This document shows, piece after piece, positions 27,702-36,172 of a stretch of DNA of 64,000 bases. Below the pieces are notes generated by a model that saw only the letters and a program-made list of their open reading frames with translations, searched no databases and was not told the origin of the DNA. The DNA comes from Streptomyces marincola (GTDB lineage Bacteria > Actinomycetota > Actinomycetes > Streptomycetales > Streptomycetaceae): contig NZ_CP084541.1 in the NCBI RefSeq assembly GCF_020410765.1, positions 858,501-922,500 on the forward strand, written 5' to 3'. The position numbers were made by a program, and so were the translations under genes. Position 1 is the stretch's first letter. Every line of letters begins with the position of its first letter.

Positions 27702-28673
27702 TCACAGGCCGACCTCGCCCATCAGGCGCCCCACCTCGGTGTTCGTCATGCGGCGCAGCCATCCCGACTTCTGGTCCCCGAGCACGATGGGCCCGAACCG
27801 GGTGCGCACCAGCTTCTCCACGGGGAAGCCCGCCTCGGCGAGCATGCGCCGCACGATGTGCTTGCGGCCCTCGTGCAGCGAGACCTCGACGAGGTAGTTG
27901 TTCCCGGTGTTCTGCACGACCCGGAAGTGGTCGGCGCGGGCGTAGCCGTCCTCAAGCAGCACGCCGTTCTTCAGCCGCTTGCCCAGGTCGCGCGGCACGG
28001 GCCCCTGGATGGCCGCCAGATACCCCTTGGTCACGCCGTACTTGGGGTGGGTGAGCCGGTGGGCCAGCTCGCCGTGGTTGGTCAGCAGGATCAGGCCCTC
28101 GGTCTCGGTGTCGAGACGGCCCACGTGGAACAGCCGGGTCTCCCGGTTCTGCACGTAGTCGCCCAGGCACTGCCGTCCCTCGGGGTCCTCCATGGAGGAG
28201 ACCACGCCGGCCGGCTTGTTCAGGGCGAAGAACAGGTGCGACTGGGTGGCCACGGTCAGGCCGTCGACCTTGATCTCGTCCTTGTCGGGGTCGACGCGGC
28301 GGCCCTGCGAGGTGACGACCTTGCCGTTCACCTCGACCCTGGCCTGGTCGATCAGCTCCTCGCAGGCCCGCCGGGAGCCGAGGCCGGCCCGGGCGAGCAC
28401 CTTCTGGAGGCGTTCGCCCTCCTGCTCACCGAACGTCTTGGGCAGGCGCACCGCGGGCTTGTCGTGCCGCTCGCGGTTGCGCTCCTCGATCTGGGCGTCG
28501 TACTCGCGGGAGCGGGCGGGAGCCGTGCGCTTCTTCTTGCGCGGTGCCGGGCCACCGCTCTTGCCGTACCGGCGCTCCTCGGGGCGTGGCCGCCCCGAGG
28601 ACTGCTTCCTGTCGTCGCGGCTGTTGCCCGCGCCCCGGTAGTTCCGGTTGCTGTTCCTGCCGCTGCTTCGCAT
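27702..28673 (-). CDS. rRNA pseudouridine synthase, RsuA/RluB type
   Basis: Converts a specific uridine in rRNA to pseudouridine, most likely in 23S (RluB type). A basic 85-residue N-terminal extension rich in Arg, Asn and Gly (RNSNRNYRGAGNSRDDRK) precedes an S4 domain (RLQKVLARAGLGSRRACEELI) and the catalytic domain with the active aspartate in GRLDTETEGLILLTNHGE and the C-terminal EGRKHIVRRML. 323 residues. ATG overlaps the scpB stop by one base (TGATG), so it closes the parA-scpAB operon; an in-frame TTG lies just upstream. Confidence 0.93.
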   Translation of the reverse strand: MRSSGRNSNRNYRGAGNSRDDRKQSSGRPRPEERRYGKSGGPAPRKKKRTAPARSREYDAQIEERNRERHDKPAVRLPKTFGEQEGERLQKVLARAGLGSRRACEELIDQARVEVNGKVVTSQGRRVDPDKDEIKVDGLTVATQSHLFFALNKPAGVVSSMEDPEGRQCLGDYVQNRETRLFHVGRLDTETEGLILLTNHGELAHRLTHPKYGVTKGYLAAIQGPVPRDLGKRLKNGVLLEDGYARADHFRVVQNTGNNYLVEVSLHEGRKHIVRRMLAEAGFPVEKLVRTRFGPIVLGDQKSGWLRRMTNTEVGRLMGEVGL

Positions 28674-29359
28674 CAATGGTCCGTTGGGGAGTCGCCGGTG
28701 TCGTCTTCTTGATCCACGTCGAACGACGGCACCCCCTCCTGGCTCTCGCCCTCGACCTGGTCCGCCTCGGGCAGGAAGGGCGCGAGCTCGGGAAGCTCGT
28801 CCAGGCCGCGCAGGCCCATCCGCTCCAGGAAGTAGTGCGTCGTCACATACAGGATCGCACCTGTTTCGGGTTCGGTGCCCGCCTCGGCCACCAGCCCCCG
28901 CTGGAGCAGGGTCCGCATCACGCCGTCGCAGTTGACACCGCGGACGGCGGAGACCCGGGAACGGGTGACCGGCTGCCGGTAGGCGACCACCGCCAGGGTT
29001 TCGAGCGCGGCCTGCGTGAGCCTGGCCTGCTGGCCGTCGAGGACGAACCCCTCGACGGCGCTCGCGTACGCGGGCCTGGTGTAGAAGCGCCAGCCGCCGG
29101 CGATCAGCCGCAGCTCGAAGCCGCGGCCGTCCCGGGTGTACTCGTCGGCCAGCTCCCGCAGGGCCTCGGCGACCGCGCGGCGCGGCCGCCGGAGCACCTT
29201 GGCGAGGTGCTCCTCGGTGGCGGGCTCGTCGACGACCATGAGGACGGCTTCGAGCGAGGGCTTCAGGGCCGGCGGCGCGGGCTCGTCCGCGGCCTCCTGG
29301 GCAGCGCGCTCCGCACGGGTCGCGTCGGTCATGGGTGCCGCACCTCTCGGTTTCGTCAT
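28673..29359 (-). CDS. scpB: Segregation and condensation protein B
   Basis: Winged-helix subunit of the SMC-ScpA-ScpB condensin. Two winged-helix units are visible (LEAVLMVVDEPATEEHLAKVL; QARLTQAALETLAVVAYRQPVTRSRVSAVRGV) with the diagnostic ALETLAVVAYRQPVTR. 228 residues with an acidic tail (VDQEDDTGDSPTDH). The ATG overlaps the scpA stop (ATGA), so both are co-translated; a second ATG (MTDATRAER) nine codons inside is possible. Confidence 0.94.
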   Translation of the reverse strand: MTKPRGAAPMTDATRAERAAQEAADEPAPPALKPSLEAVLMVVDEPATEEHLAKVLRRPRRAVAEALRELADEYTRDGRGFELRLIAGGWRFYTRPAYASAVEGFVLDGQQARLTQAALETLAVVAYRQPVTRSRVSAVRGVNCDGVMRTLLQRGLVAEAGTEPETGAILYVTTHYFLERMGLRGLDELPELAPFLPEADQVEGESQEGVPSFDVDQEDDTGDSPTDH

Positions 29360-30549
29360 GCGCCGCGGGCCGCGCCCGCGGCGGCCGGGTCGCGCGGGGC
29401 CGGCTCGTCGCCCTCGGGCGCGACCGCCCGGTCGAACTCGTCCGTCACCAGCGGCCGGCCGGTGGCCTCGCCCTCCCAGCGGACGAGCAGCGGGCCCAGG
29501 GCCTCGTCCTGGTCCAGGGCCACGGCCCGCTCACGGTACAGCTCAAGGAGCGCGAGGAACCGCGCCACCACCGTGAGGGTGTCGCCGGCGTCACGGGTCA
29601 GCTCGGCGAACGTCGCCCGGCCGAGCTCCCGCAGCCTGGCGACGAGGACCTCGGCCTGCTCCCGCACGCTGACCAGCGGCGCGTGGATGTGGTCGACGTA
29701 CACCTGGGGCTCGGGCCTGGGGCGCATGGCCTTGACCGCGAGCCGCGCGAACCCCTCGGGGCCGATGCGGATCACGACGTCGGGCAGCAGCTCCGCGTGG
29801 TGCGGTTCGAGCCCGACGGTCCGCGGGTGGCGCGCGGCCTCCGCGGCGAGCCGTTCGCCGAAGATGTCGGCGACGCGCTTGTAGGCCCGGTACTGGAGCA
29901 GTCGCGCGAACAGCAGGTCGCGGGCTTCGAGCAGCGCGAGGTCGGCCTCGTCCTCGACCTCGGCGGCGGGCAGCAGCCGGGCCGCCTTCAGGTCGAGCAG
30001 GGTGGCCGCGATCACGAGGAACTCGGTGGTCTGGTCGAGGTCCCCGTCGGGGCCCATCGCACGGATGTGGGCCATGAAGTCGTCGGTGACGCGGGAGAGC
30101 GCGACCTCGGTGACGTCCATCTTGTGCCGGGAGATGAGCTGGAGCAGCAGGTCGAACGGCCCCTCGAAGTTGGCGAGCACGACCGTGAACCGGCCGTCGT
30201 TCTCCCCCGCGGGGCCGGTCGCGGCTCCTGCGCCGCCGCGGTCCCCGGGCTCCGGCCCGGCCGCGGCGGGCGCGGCCGGCGCCGGGCCGCGCCGTTCGCC
30301 CCGTTCCTCCGCGGGGCCGTCCCCGGGCTCGCCGTCGCCGGGCGCGGGGGCGCCGCTGTCCGCGCGTTGTTCCGGCGGGGCCGCGGGAGCGGCGGTGCCC
30401 GCCGGGTCGGGCCCCGCGGGGGCCGGCGCCCCGGCGGGGGCCGCCGCGTCCCGCTCCTCGGCCGGGGCCTTCGTGCCCTCGCCCGCGGCGGGAGGCCGCG
30501 CGCCCGGGCCGCGGCCCAGCAGGCGCCTGGGGCGTGCCGGGGTGTCCAC
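29356..30549 (-). CDS. scpA: Segregation and condensation protein A with long disordered N-terminus
   Basis: Kleisin subunit that closes the SMC ring. The conserved part begins at FTVVLANFEGPFDLLLQLISRHKMDVTEVALS (about residue 120) and runs through LVIAATLLDLKAARLLP to a C-terminal winged helix (VTDEFDRAV near its end). Before it lie about 118 residues of Ala/Pro/Gly/Glu low-complexity sequence; the usual protein has far less. GTG start six bases after the stop of the RHH-like gene. Member of the parA-rhh-scpA-scpB-rsuA operon. Confidence 0.94.
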   Translation of the reverse strand: MDTPARPRRLLGRGPGARPPAAGEGTKAPAEERDAAAPAGAPAPAGPDPAGTAAPAAPPEQRADSGAPAPGDGEPGDGPAEERGERRGPAPAAPAAAGPEPGDRGGAGAATGPAGENDGRFTVVLANFEGPFDLLLQLISRHKMDVTEVALSRVTDDFMAHIRAMGPDGDLDQTTEFLVIAATLLDLKAARLLPAAEVEDEADLALLEARDLLFARLLQYRAYKRVADIFGERLAAEAARHPRTVGLEPHHAELLPDVVIRIGPEGFARLAVKAMRPRPEPQVYVDHIHAPLVSVREQAEVLVARLRELGRATFAELTRDAGDTLTVVARFLALLELYRERAVALDQDEALGPLLVRWEGEATGRPLVTDEFDRAVAPEGDEPAPRDPAAAGAARGA

Positions 30550-30555
30550 CCGGCG

Positions 30556-31140
30556 TCAGCGACCGCGCAGGCGGCGCACGAGGATGCTCGCTTCACCGCG
30601 GGATTCCAGGTCGGCGAGAACGACCGCGACGGCCTCCCGCACGATCCTGCCGCGGTCGACGGCCAGTCCGTGCTCGCCGCGCAGCACCAGCCGGGCGTGC
30701 TCCAGGTCCATCAGTTCCTCGGCGGAGACGTAGACGGTGATCTTCTCGTCGTGGCGCTCCCGCCCGCTGGGCCGCCGGGGGCTGCGACCGCGGCGCCGTT
30801 CGCCGCCCGCCGCCGCGCCGTTGCCCGCGGCGGTACCGGCCGTCCTGCCGCCGCCCCTGGGCGCGCCGGGGGACGGCTGCCGCCCGGCCTGCTCGCGCTT
30901 GGGCTGGCCCGGCACGGCGGCCTCACGGCCGCCACCCGCCGCCCGGCCCGCGGCCCGCGGCTCCTCGCGCCTGGTGCCCTCGGTCTCCTCGCCCGTGGGC
31001 GCCTGCTCCCCCGAGGGAGCGGGCACCCGCGGCGCGGCGGCGCTCTCGCCCGTGCCGCCGGCACTCTCGGGAGGGGACGAGGGCTGGACCGCGGCCCCTC
31101 CGGTACTACGGAACAGTTCGTCGGCCGCCGGGAGACTCAC
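30556..31140 (-). CDS. Hypothetical protein with C-terminal ribbon-helix-helix-like domain, partner of ParA
   Basis: 194 residues. The GTG start overlaps the parA stop (GTGA). Residues 1-125 are low complexity (Pro, Gly, Ala, Glu, then strongly basic GGERRRGRSPRRPSGRERHD). The last 65 residues fold-match a ribbon-helix-helix: strand KITVYVSAEE, helix LMDLEHARLVLRGEHG, helix DRGRIVREAVAVVLADLE. Such domains bind DNA as dimers and serve as centromere-binding partners of ParA on many plasmids. In this operon it could be the DNA-binding adaptor for the ParA-like ATPase. This is inference; I do not know an experimentally named homologue. Confidence 0.8.
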   Translation of the reverse strand: MSLPAADELFRSTGGAAVQPSSPPESAGGTGESAAAPRVPAPSGEQAPTGEETEGTRREEPRAAGRAAGGGREAAVPGQPKREQAGRQPSPGAPRGGGRTAGTAAGNGAAAGGERRRGRSPRRPSGRERHDEKITVYVSAEELMDLEHARLVLRGEHGLAVDRGRIVREAVAVVLADLESRGEASILVRRLRGR

Positions 31141-32306
31141 TCGGCGTGGCACCGGGCGAGCACCTCCCTGGCCAGCTGTCGGTAGGCCGCGGCCCCCACG
31201 GAGTTGGAGGCGTAGGTGGTGATCGGCTCCCCCGCGACCGTGGTCTCGGGGAACCGGACCGTGCGTCCGATGACGGTGTGGTACACGTTGTCGTCGAACG
31301 CCTCGACCACCCGGGCCAGCACCTCCCTGCTGTGCACCGTGCGGGAGTCGTACATCGTCGCCAGGATGCCGTCCAGCCGCAGGTCGGGGTTCAGCCGCTC
31401 CTGCACCTTCTCGATCGTCTCGGTCAGCAGGGCCACCCCGCGCAGCGCGAAGAACTCGCACTCCAGCGGAACGATCACCTTGTGCGCGGCGGTGAGCGCG
31501 TTGACCGTGAGCAGGCCGAGGGAGGGCTGGCAGTCGATGATGACGAAGTCGTAGTCCGCCAGCAGCGGTTGCAGGGCGCGCTGGAGCGTGGACTCGCGGG
31601 CCACCTCGCTGACCAGCTGGACCTCGGCCGCCGACAGGTCGATGTTGCTCGGCAGCAGGTCCATGCCCGCCACCGCGGTCTTCAGGAGGACCTCGTCGGG
31701 CGCCATCCCCCGCTCCATGAGCAGGTTGTAGATGGTCAGGTCGAGTTCCATCGGGTTGACCCCGAGGCCGACCGAGAGCGCGCCCTGCGGGTCGAAGTCG
31801 ACCAGCAGCACGCGGCGGCCGTATTCGGCGAGTGCGGCACCCAGGTTGATGGCCGAGGTCGTCTTGCCGACCCCGCCCTTCTGGTTGCACATGGCGATGA
31901 TCTTGGCCGGGCCCCGCTCGGTGAGCGGTCCGGGGATGGGGAAGTACGGCAGCGGGCGCCCGGTGGGGCCGATGCGTTCGCGGCGCTGGCGCGCGGCGTC
32001 CGGCGCGATGGTGGCCGCGTACTCCGGGTCGGGCTCGTACTCCGCGTCGGGGTCGTAGAACTGCCCGTCGGGCAGTTCCTCGTAGTCGGGGATACGGTCG
32101 GCGTCGCCGCCCGTGCGGTCTCCTGCCATGGTGTTCGCCTCATGGCGGTCCGTGCTCTGATGCGCTGTCATGCTCGGTTGGCTCTGGTGGGTTGCGAAGG
32201 AATGGACAGCGACGGAACTCCTGCGCCCCGCCGGGTCCGAAACGCCCTGGTGCCGCTCCGGGACCCCTGGTTGTCCCCCCCGGGGAGTAATTGTCGACTC
32301 ATTCAC
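31137..32306 (-). CDS. ParA family ATPase (second chromosomal ParA-like protein)
   Basis: Deviant Walker-A ATPase: CNQKGGVGKTTSAINLG (about residues 140-156), LLVDFDPQGALS, and YDFVIIDCQPSLGLLTVNAL. The first 130 residues are an acidic, disordered extension (DYEELPDGQFYDPDAEYEPD) absent from oriC-linked ParA. Start: GTG at 32306, because AAGGAGGT (complement of 32317-32324) is a near-perfect ribosome site; 389 residues. It is followed without gaps by the RHH-like protein, scpA and scpB rather than a standard parB, so it is not the oriC parAB pair. Probable role: positioning or loading of chromosome-organising factors. Confidence 0.92.
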   Translation of the reverse strand: MNESTITPRGGQPGVPERHQGVSDPAGRRSSVAVHSFATHQSQPSMTAHQSTDRHEANTMAGDRTGGDADRIPDYEELPDGQFYDPDAEYEPDPEYAATIAPDAARQRRERIGPTGRPLPYFPIPGPLTERGPAKIIAMCNQKGGVGKTTSAINLGAALAEYGRRVLLVDFDPQGALSVGLGVNPMELDLTIYNLLMERGMAPDEVLLKTAVAGMDLLPSNIDLSAAEVQLVSEVARESTLQRALQPLLADYDFVIIDCQPSLGLLTVNALTAAHKVIVPLECEFFALRGVALLTETIEKVQERLNPDLRLDGILATMYDSRTVHSREVLARVVEAFDDNVYHTVIGRTVRFPETTVAGEPITTYASNSVGAAAYRQLAREVLARCHAE

Positions 32307-32649
32307 AAGTCGTCTTACCTCCTTGGGGACCAGGAAACTTCTAGACAGAGTCAGCGTTGCACCATGCCGACGATTGGCGACTCTATGGCGTGTCGGTGGT
32401 CCGCAGCAACACAATCCGCCGGACCGGCACGTATGTGTCGGCCCTCGAACATTCACTTGTCAAGGCCACAAGCGGCGCCAGTGGGACGATGCGACGGCGC
32501 GCGAACCGGTTAAAGCGCCATTTTCGCGACGAGTTGACACCCGCGCGACGGCGCGCGCGAGCACTCCAGGGCTCGCCCCGCACCTGACGCGCCCGTGGCG
32601 GCGTGTGACATTCCCGATGTTGACGCGAGGAGTTGACCGAAACCGGCGG
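32307..32649 (-). promoter_or_regulatory. Promoter region of the parA-rhh-scpAB-rsuA operon
   Basis: 343 bases without a credible gene. On the minus strand a consensus TTGACA lies at 32458-32463, TTGCTG with TAGAGT 18 bases further is a possible vegetative promoter nearer the gene, and CTTGT-N7-ACAAG (32456-32472) is a small inverted repeat. GCGACGGCGCGCG is repeated near 32495 and 32545. No parS sequence (GTTTCACGTGAAAC type) was found. No terminator for ald is obvious. Confidence 0.5.
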
Positions 32650-33765
32650 TCACCCCAGGACCGAGCGCAGCTCGGTGTGCGGCAGCCCGTGGGCCCGCGC
32701 GACGGGCGGGCAGACGATGTGCCCCTCGTGCACGTTGAGGCCGAGCGCGAGCGCCGGATCGTCCCGCAGCGCCTGCCGCCAGCCGCGCCCGGCCAACTCC
32801 ACGATGTAGGGCAGCGTGGCGCTGGTCAGCGCGTGCGTCGAGGTGCTCGGCACCGCGCCCGGCATGTTCGCGACGCAGTAGAAGACCGCGTCGTGGACGC
32901 GGAAGGTGGGCTCCGCGTGCGTCGTGGGGCGCGAGTCGGCGAAGCAGCCGCCCTGGTCGATGGCGATGTCGACAAGGACACTCCCGGGCTTCATGCGCGC
33001 CACCGTCTCGCGCGAGACCAGCTCGGGGGCCCTTGCGCCCGGCACGAGCACGGCGCCGATGACCAGGTCGGCGGCCAGCACGGCGCGTTCGACCTCGAAC
33101 GCGTTGGCCGCCACCGTCCGCACCCGCGTGCCGAAGAGGCGGTCCGCCTCCCTGAGCTTGGCCATGTCCTTGTCGAGCACGGTCACCTGGAAGCCCATGC
33201 CGACCGCGATCTGCGTGGCGTTCCAGCCGGAGACCCCGGCGCCGATCACGACGGCCGACGCGGCCGGCGTGCCGGGCACGCCGCCGGGCAGCACCCCGCG
33301 ACCGCCGGCCGGCCGCATCAGGTGGTAGGCGCCGACCTGCGCGGCGATCCGGCCGGCCACCTCGGACATCGGCGCCAGGAGCGGCAGCACGCGCCCCGGG
33401 GTCTCGACGGTCTCGTAGGCGATGGCGGTGGTGCCGGCGTGCAGCAGCGCGTCGGTGCACTCCCGCGACGCGGCCAGGTGCAGGTAGGTGAACAGGACCT
33501 GGCCCCGGCGCAGCCTGTGGTACTCCTCGCGCACCGGCTCCTTCACCTTCAGCACCAGGTCGGCGCGCGCCCACACCTCGTCGGCGTCCGCGACCAGCGC
33601 GGCCCCGGCGGCGGCGTACTCCTCGTCGGGGATCGCGGAGCCGAGGCCGGCCCCCCGTTCCACGTGGACCTGGTGGCCACGGGCGACGAGTTCGTGCACG
33701 CCGGCCGGGGTGGTGGCCACGCGGAACTCGTTGTTCTTGACCTCACGGGGGATGCCGACCTGCAC
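32650..33765 (-). CDS. ald: Alanine dehydrogenase
   Basis: NAD-dependent interconversion of L-alanine and pyruvate plus ammonia. VQVGIPREVKNNEFRVATTP at the start, catalytic KVKEPV (Lys) and FTYLHLAAS (His) regions, NAD fold VIGAGVSGWNAT, and the signature VDIAIDQGGCF. GTG at 33765 gives 371 residues, the same as the M. tuberculosis enzyme from memory, and places AAGGA 11 bases upstream; GTG at 33774 would be too close to it. TAGCCT further upstream may be the -10 element. Confidence 0.95.
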   Translation of the reverse strand: MQVGIPREVKNNEFRVATTPAGVHELVARGHQVHVERGAGLGSAIPDEEYAAAGAALVADADEVWARADLVLKVKEPVREEYHRLRRGQVLFTYLHLAASRECTDALLHAGTTAIAYETVETPGRVLPLLAPMSEVAGRIAAQVGAYHLMRPAGGRGVLPGGVPGTPAASAVVIGAGVSGWNATQIAVGMGFQVTVLDKDMAKLREADRLFGTRVRTVAANAFEVERAVLAADLVIGAVLVPGARAPELVSRETVARMKPGSVLVDIAIDQGGCFADSRPTTHAEPTFRVHDAVFYCVANMPGAVPSTSTHALTSATLPYIVELAGRGWRQALRDDPALALGLNVHEGHIVCPPVARAHGLPHTELRSVLG

Positions 33766-33852
33766 GTCGATCACAGTCCTTGCGTCACGGAAGGCTAGGG
33801 CCGCCATTCTAATGAAGGAATCAGAGATGTACAGCCTTTGTTTCACTCATAC

Positions 33853-36126
33853 TCACCCCTTCTGTGGCTGCGTTTCCCAACCGCTTCCCTCTGCGACCCC
33901 AGAGGATTCCGCGCCGGAGCGCGCGCGGGGCGCGGGCGCGAGCAGCGCTTCGGCCGCCGCCCGGTGCGCGGCGGCGGCCGAGGTCCGGCCGGCCCGCTCG
34001 CAGCCGTCCGCGAGCCGGAGCCGCACCGCCGCCTGGAGGCGCACGTCCCCGGCCCGTTCGGCCAGCCGCAGCGCCTCCCGCGCGGTGCGCGCCGCCTCCT
34101 CGGCCCGGCCCGCGTGCTCCTGCGCCCGCGCGGTCTCGGCGACCGCCCTGGCGTGTGCGCGCGCGTCGCCCGTCCTGCGGTGCGCCGCCGCCGCCGCCCG
34201 CCAGGCGCGCAGCGCCTCGGGCCACTGCCCGGTGTGCGTGAACGCGGCGGCGACCCGGCCGTGCAGCCGCGCCTGGGCCTTCAGGTCGCCCCGGGACTGG
34301 GCGAGCGTGACCGCCCTGCTGTACCAGTCGGCCGCCCGCTGCCAGTCGTCCAGTTCCGCGTAGGTGCCCGCGATGGACTCCAGCGTGCGGCCGACGGCGA
34401 GCGGATCGGCCTGGTCCCCCTCGCTCCTGGCCGCCTCAAGAGCCGCCCGGTAGCGTTCCAGCGCCTCGGCCGGGCGGCCGGCCCCGGCGTCGATGTCCCC
34501 CAGGTTCAGCAGCGCGGCGGCGCGTTCCCTCGCCAGGTGCTGCCGTTCCGCGACGCCGAGGACCAGCTCGTGCAGGCGGTACAGGTCGGGGGCGGCGGCC
34601 TCGGCCCCGCGGTGCGCGATCAGCGCCCGGCTCAGGGCACTCACCAGGCGGCGGGCGAGCGTGTCGAGCTGGCCGTCGGCGACGGCCAGGCGGGCGGCGG
34701 CGAGCAGCGCGGTCCGCCGGGCGGTCAGCCAGGCGGCGGCCTCGGCGCGGCCGGGGAACCGCAGCGCGCCCGGCAGCCCGGCCAGCCAGACGCGGGCGGC
34801 GCTGCCCTGCGGCTCGGTCACGGCGTGGCAGGCGCGCAGCAGCCGCACCGTGCGCTCCAGCATGCGGGCCCTGGCGAGCAGGATCTCGGCGGGTCGCTCC
34901 GTGGCGTGCAGCTGGGCCCGCAGCAGGGCGTCGAGGCAGCCGGGCACGAGGTACTGGGCGCCGACGCCCCCGCCGCTCGCGGGAGGCAGCGGGCGCAGCA
35001 GCCCCGCGGCGGCGAAGCCGGCGAGCGCCGTGCGCGCGGCGGACACCGGGCAGCCGGCGAGCGCGGCGGCGGTGTGCGCGTCGACCAGTCCCGCGGGCGC
35101 GAGGACGAGCAGGCGCAGGGCGCGCACGGCGGGCGCGGGCAGGGTGCCGGTCACGAGGCGGAACGCGCGCCGCAGCGGCTCGTCCGCCGCGTCGGGCGGC
35201 GGGTGGGCGGGCGGCGGCGGGTAGGGGGCGGGGAAGCCGGGCCGGGGGGCCGGCGCGGGGCGCTCGCGGCCCCGCGGGGCGCCGGGGCCCTCCCGCGGCG
35301 CCGCGTCCTCGGACCCGGAGCCGCCCGCGGCCCCCGGCCCGGTCGCCGCTTCCCGTTCCGGCCCTGCGACCGGGCCGGCCTCGGGCTCCGGGCCGGCGGC
35401 GAACAGCCGCACCACCTCGGCGAGGGTGGCGTCCGGGCGGGCGGCAAGCCAGCCGGCCACGAGGACCAGGGCCGCGGGCTGGTACCCGCAGAGTTCGGCC
35501 AGGGTCTCCGCCGCCCCCGGGTCGACGGTGACGCGGACGTCGCCCGCGCCGCGTTCGAGCAGGGCGACCGCCGCGGCCCGGTCCAGGGCGCCGATGGTGC
35601 AGGGCCTGACGTCGGGCACCTTGGGCAGCGGGCCGCGGGAGACGGCGATCACCAGGCAGTCGCGCCGGTCGGGGATCAGCTCGGCCAGCTGCCCCGCGGT
35701 GCCCACGTCGTCGAGCAGCAGCACGGCGCGGCGCTCGTCGAGCGCTTCCCGCAGGATGTCGCACAGCTCGCCCTCGTCCGCGCCCGGCGGCGCGTCCTCG
35801 CCCAGCTCCGTCAGCAGCTCGCGGGCGACGCGTTCGAGCGGGACGGGCGCGCCGCCCGGCTCGGTCAGCCGGGCGCGCAGCACTCCGTCCGGGTGGTCGC
35901 CGCGCGCCACCACCTCGGCGGCGAACTCCTCGGCGAGCGCCGTCCTGCCGCTGCCGGGACGGCCGGCGATCAGCAGGACCCGGGCCCGGGCGACGGGACG
36001 GCCCGCCATGGTGTCGAGACCGGCCCGCGCCACGTCGGAGCGCAGCGTGGCCAGCTCGCTCCTGCGGCCCAGGAAGGCGGGCCGACCGGTTCCCTCGGTG
36101 ACTGTCTGTCCCGTCACATCCGTCAC
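33853..36126 (-). CDS. P-loop ATPase/TPR protein (STAND-like) with Arg in place of the Walker-A Lys
   Basis: 757 residues. The N-terminus FLGRRSELATLRSDV is the usual lead-in of AAA/STAND signalling ATPases. Walker A reads GRPGSGRTAL, with Arg where Lys is normal, and Walker B is AVLLLDDV. A Pro/Gly-rich spacer (about 260-330) precedes a winged-helix-like region, and the last 300 residues are TPR-like helices (RAAALLNLGDIDAGAGRPAEALERY in pattern, WQRAADWYSRAVTLAQSRGD). GTG at 36126 is favoured by TACGCT six bases upstream; an in-frame GTG at 36144 is the alternative. Likely a regulatory or scaffold protein; target unknown. Confidence 0.8.
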   Translation of the reverse strand: MTDVTGQTVTEGTGRPAFLGRRSELATLRSDVARAGLDTMAGRPVARARVLLIAGRPGSGRTALAEEFAAEVVARGDHPDGVLRARLTEPGGAPVPLERVARELLTELGEDAPPGADEGELCDILREALDERRAVLLLDDVGTAGQLAELIPDRRDCLVIAVSRGPLPKVPDVRPCTIGALDRAAAVALLERGAGDVRVTVDPGAAETLAELCGYQPAALVLVAGWLAARPDATLAEVVRLFAAGPEPEAGPVAGPEREAATGPGAAGGSGSEDAAPREGPGAPRGRERPAPAPRPGFPAPYPPPPAHPPPDAADEPLRRAFRLVTGTLPAPAVRALRLLVLAPAGLVDAHTAAALAGCPVSAARTALAGFAAAGLLRPLPPASGGGVGAQYLVPGCLDALLRAQLHATERPAEILLARARMLERTVRLLRACHAVTEPQGSAARVWLAGLPGALRFPGRAEAAAWLTARRTALLAAARLAVADGQLDTLARRLVSALSRALIAHRGAEAAAPDLYRLHELVLGVAERQHLARERAAALLNLGDIDAGAGRPAEALERYRAALEAARSEGDQADPLAVGRTLESIAGTYAELDDWQRAADWYSRAVTLAQSRGDLKAQARLHGRVAAAFTHTGQWPEALRAWRAAAAAHRRTGDARAHARAVAETARAQEHAGRAEEAARTAREALRLAERAGDVRLQAAVRLRLADGCERAGRTSAAAAHRAAAEALLAPAPRARSGAESSGVAEGSGWETQPQKG

Positions 36127-36172
36127 GGGGCGAGCGTATGCCACCGCCGAGGAACGCGGCGGTCAGGACACG

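Noticed and set aside
24779..28054. 1091-residue open frame on the plus strand
   Set aside because: Antisense to der, plsC, cmk, tyrA and rsuA, all of which show full family motifs.
32307..32649. Possible parS site near the ParA-like gene
   Set aside because: No sequence resembling GTTTCACGTGAAAC was seen here or elsewhere in the window.
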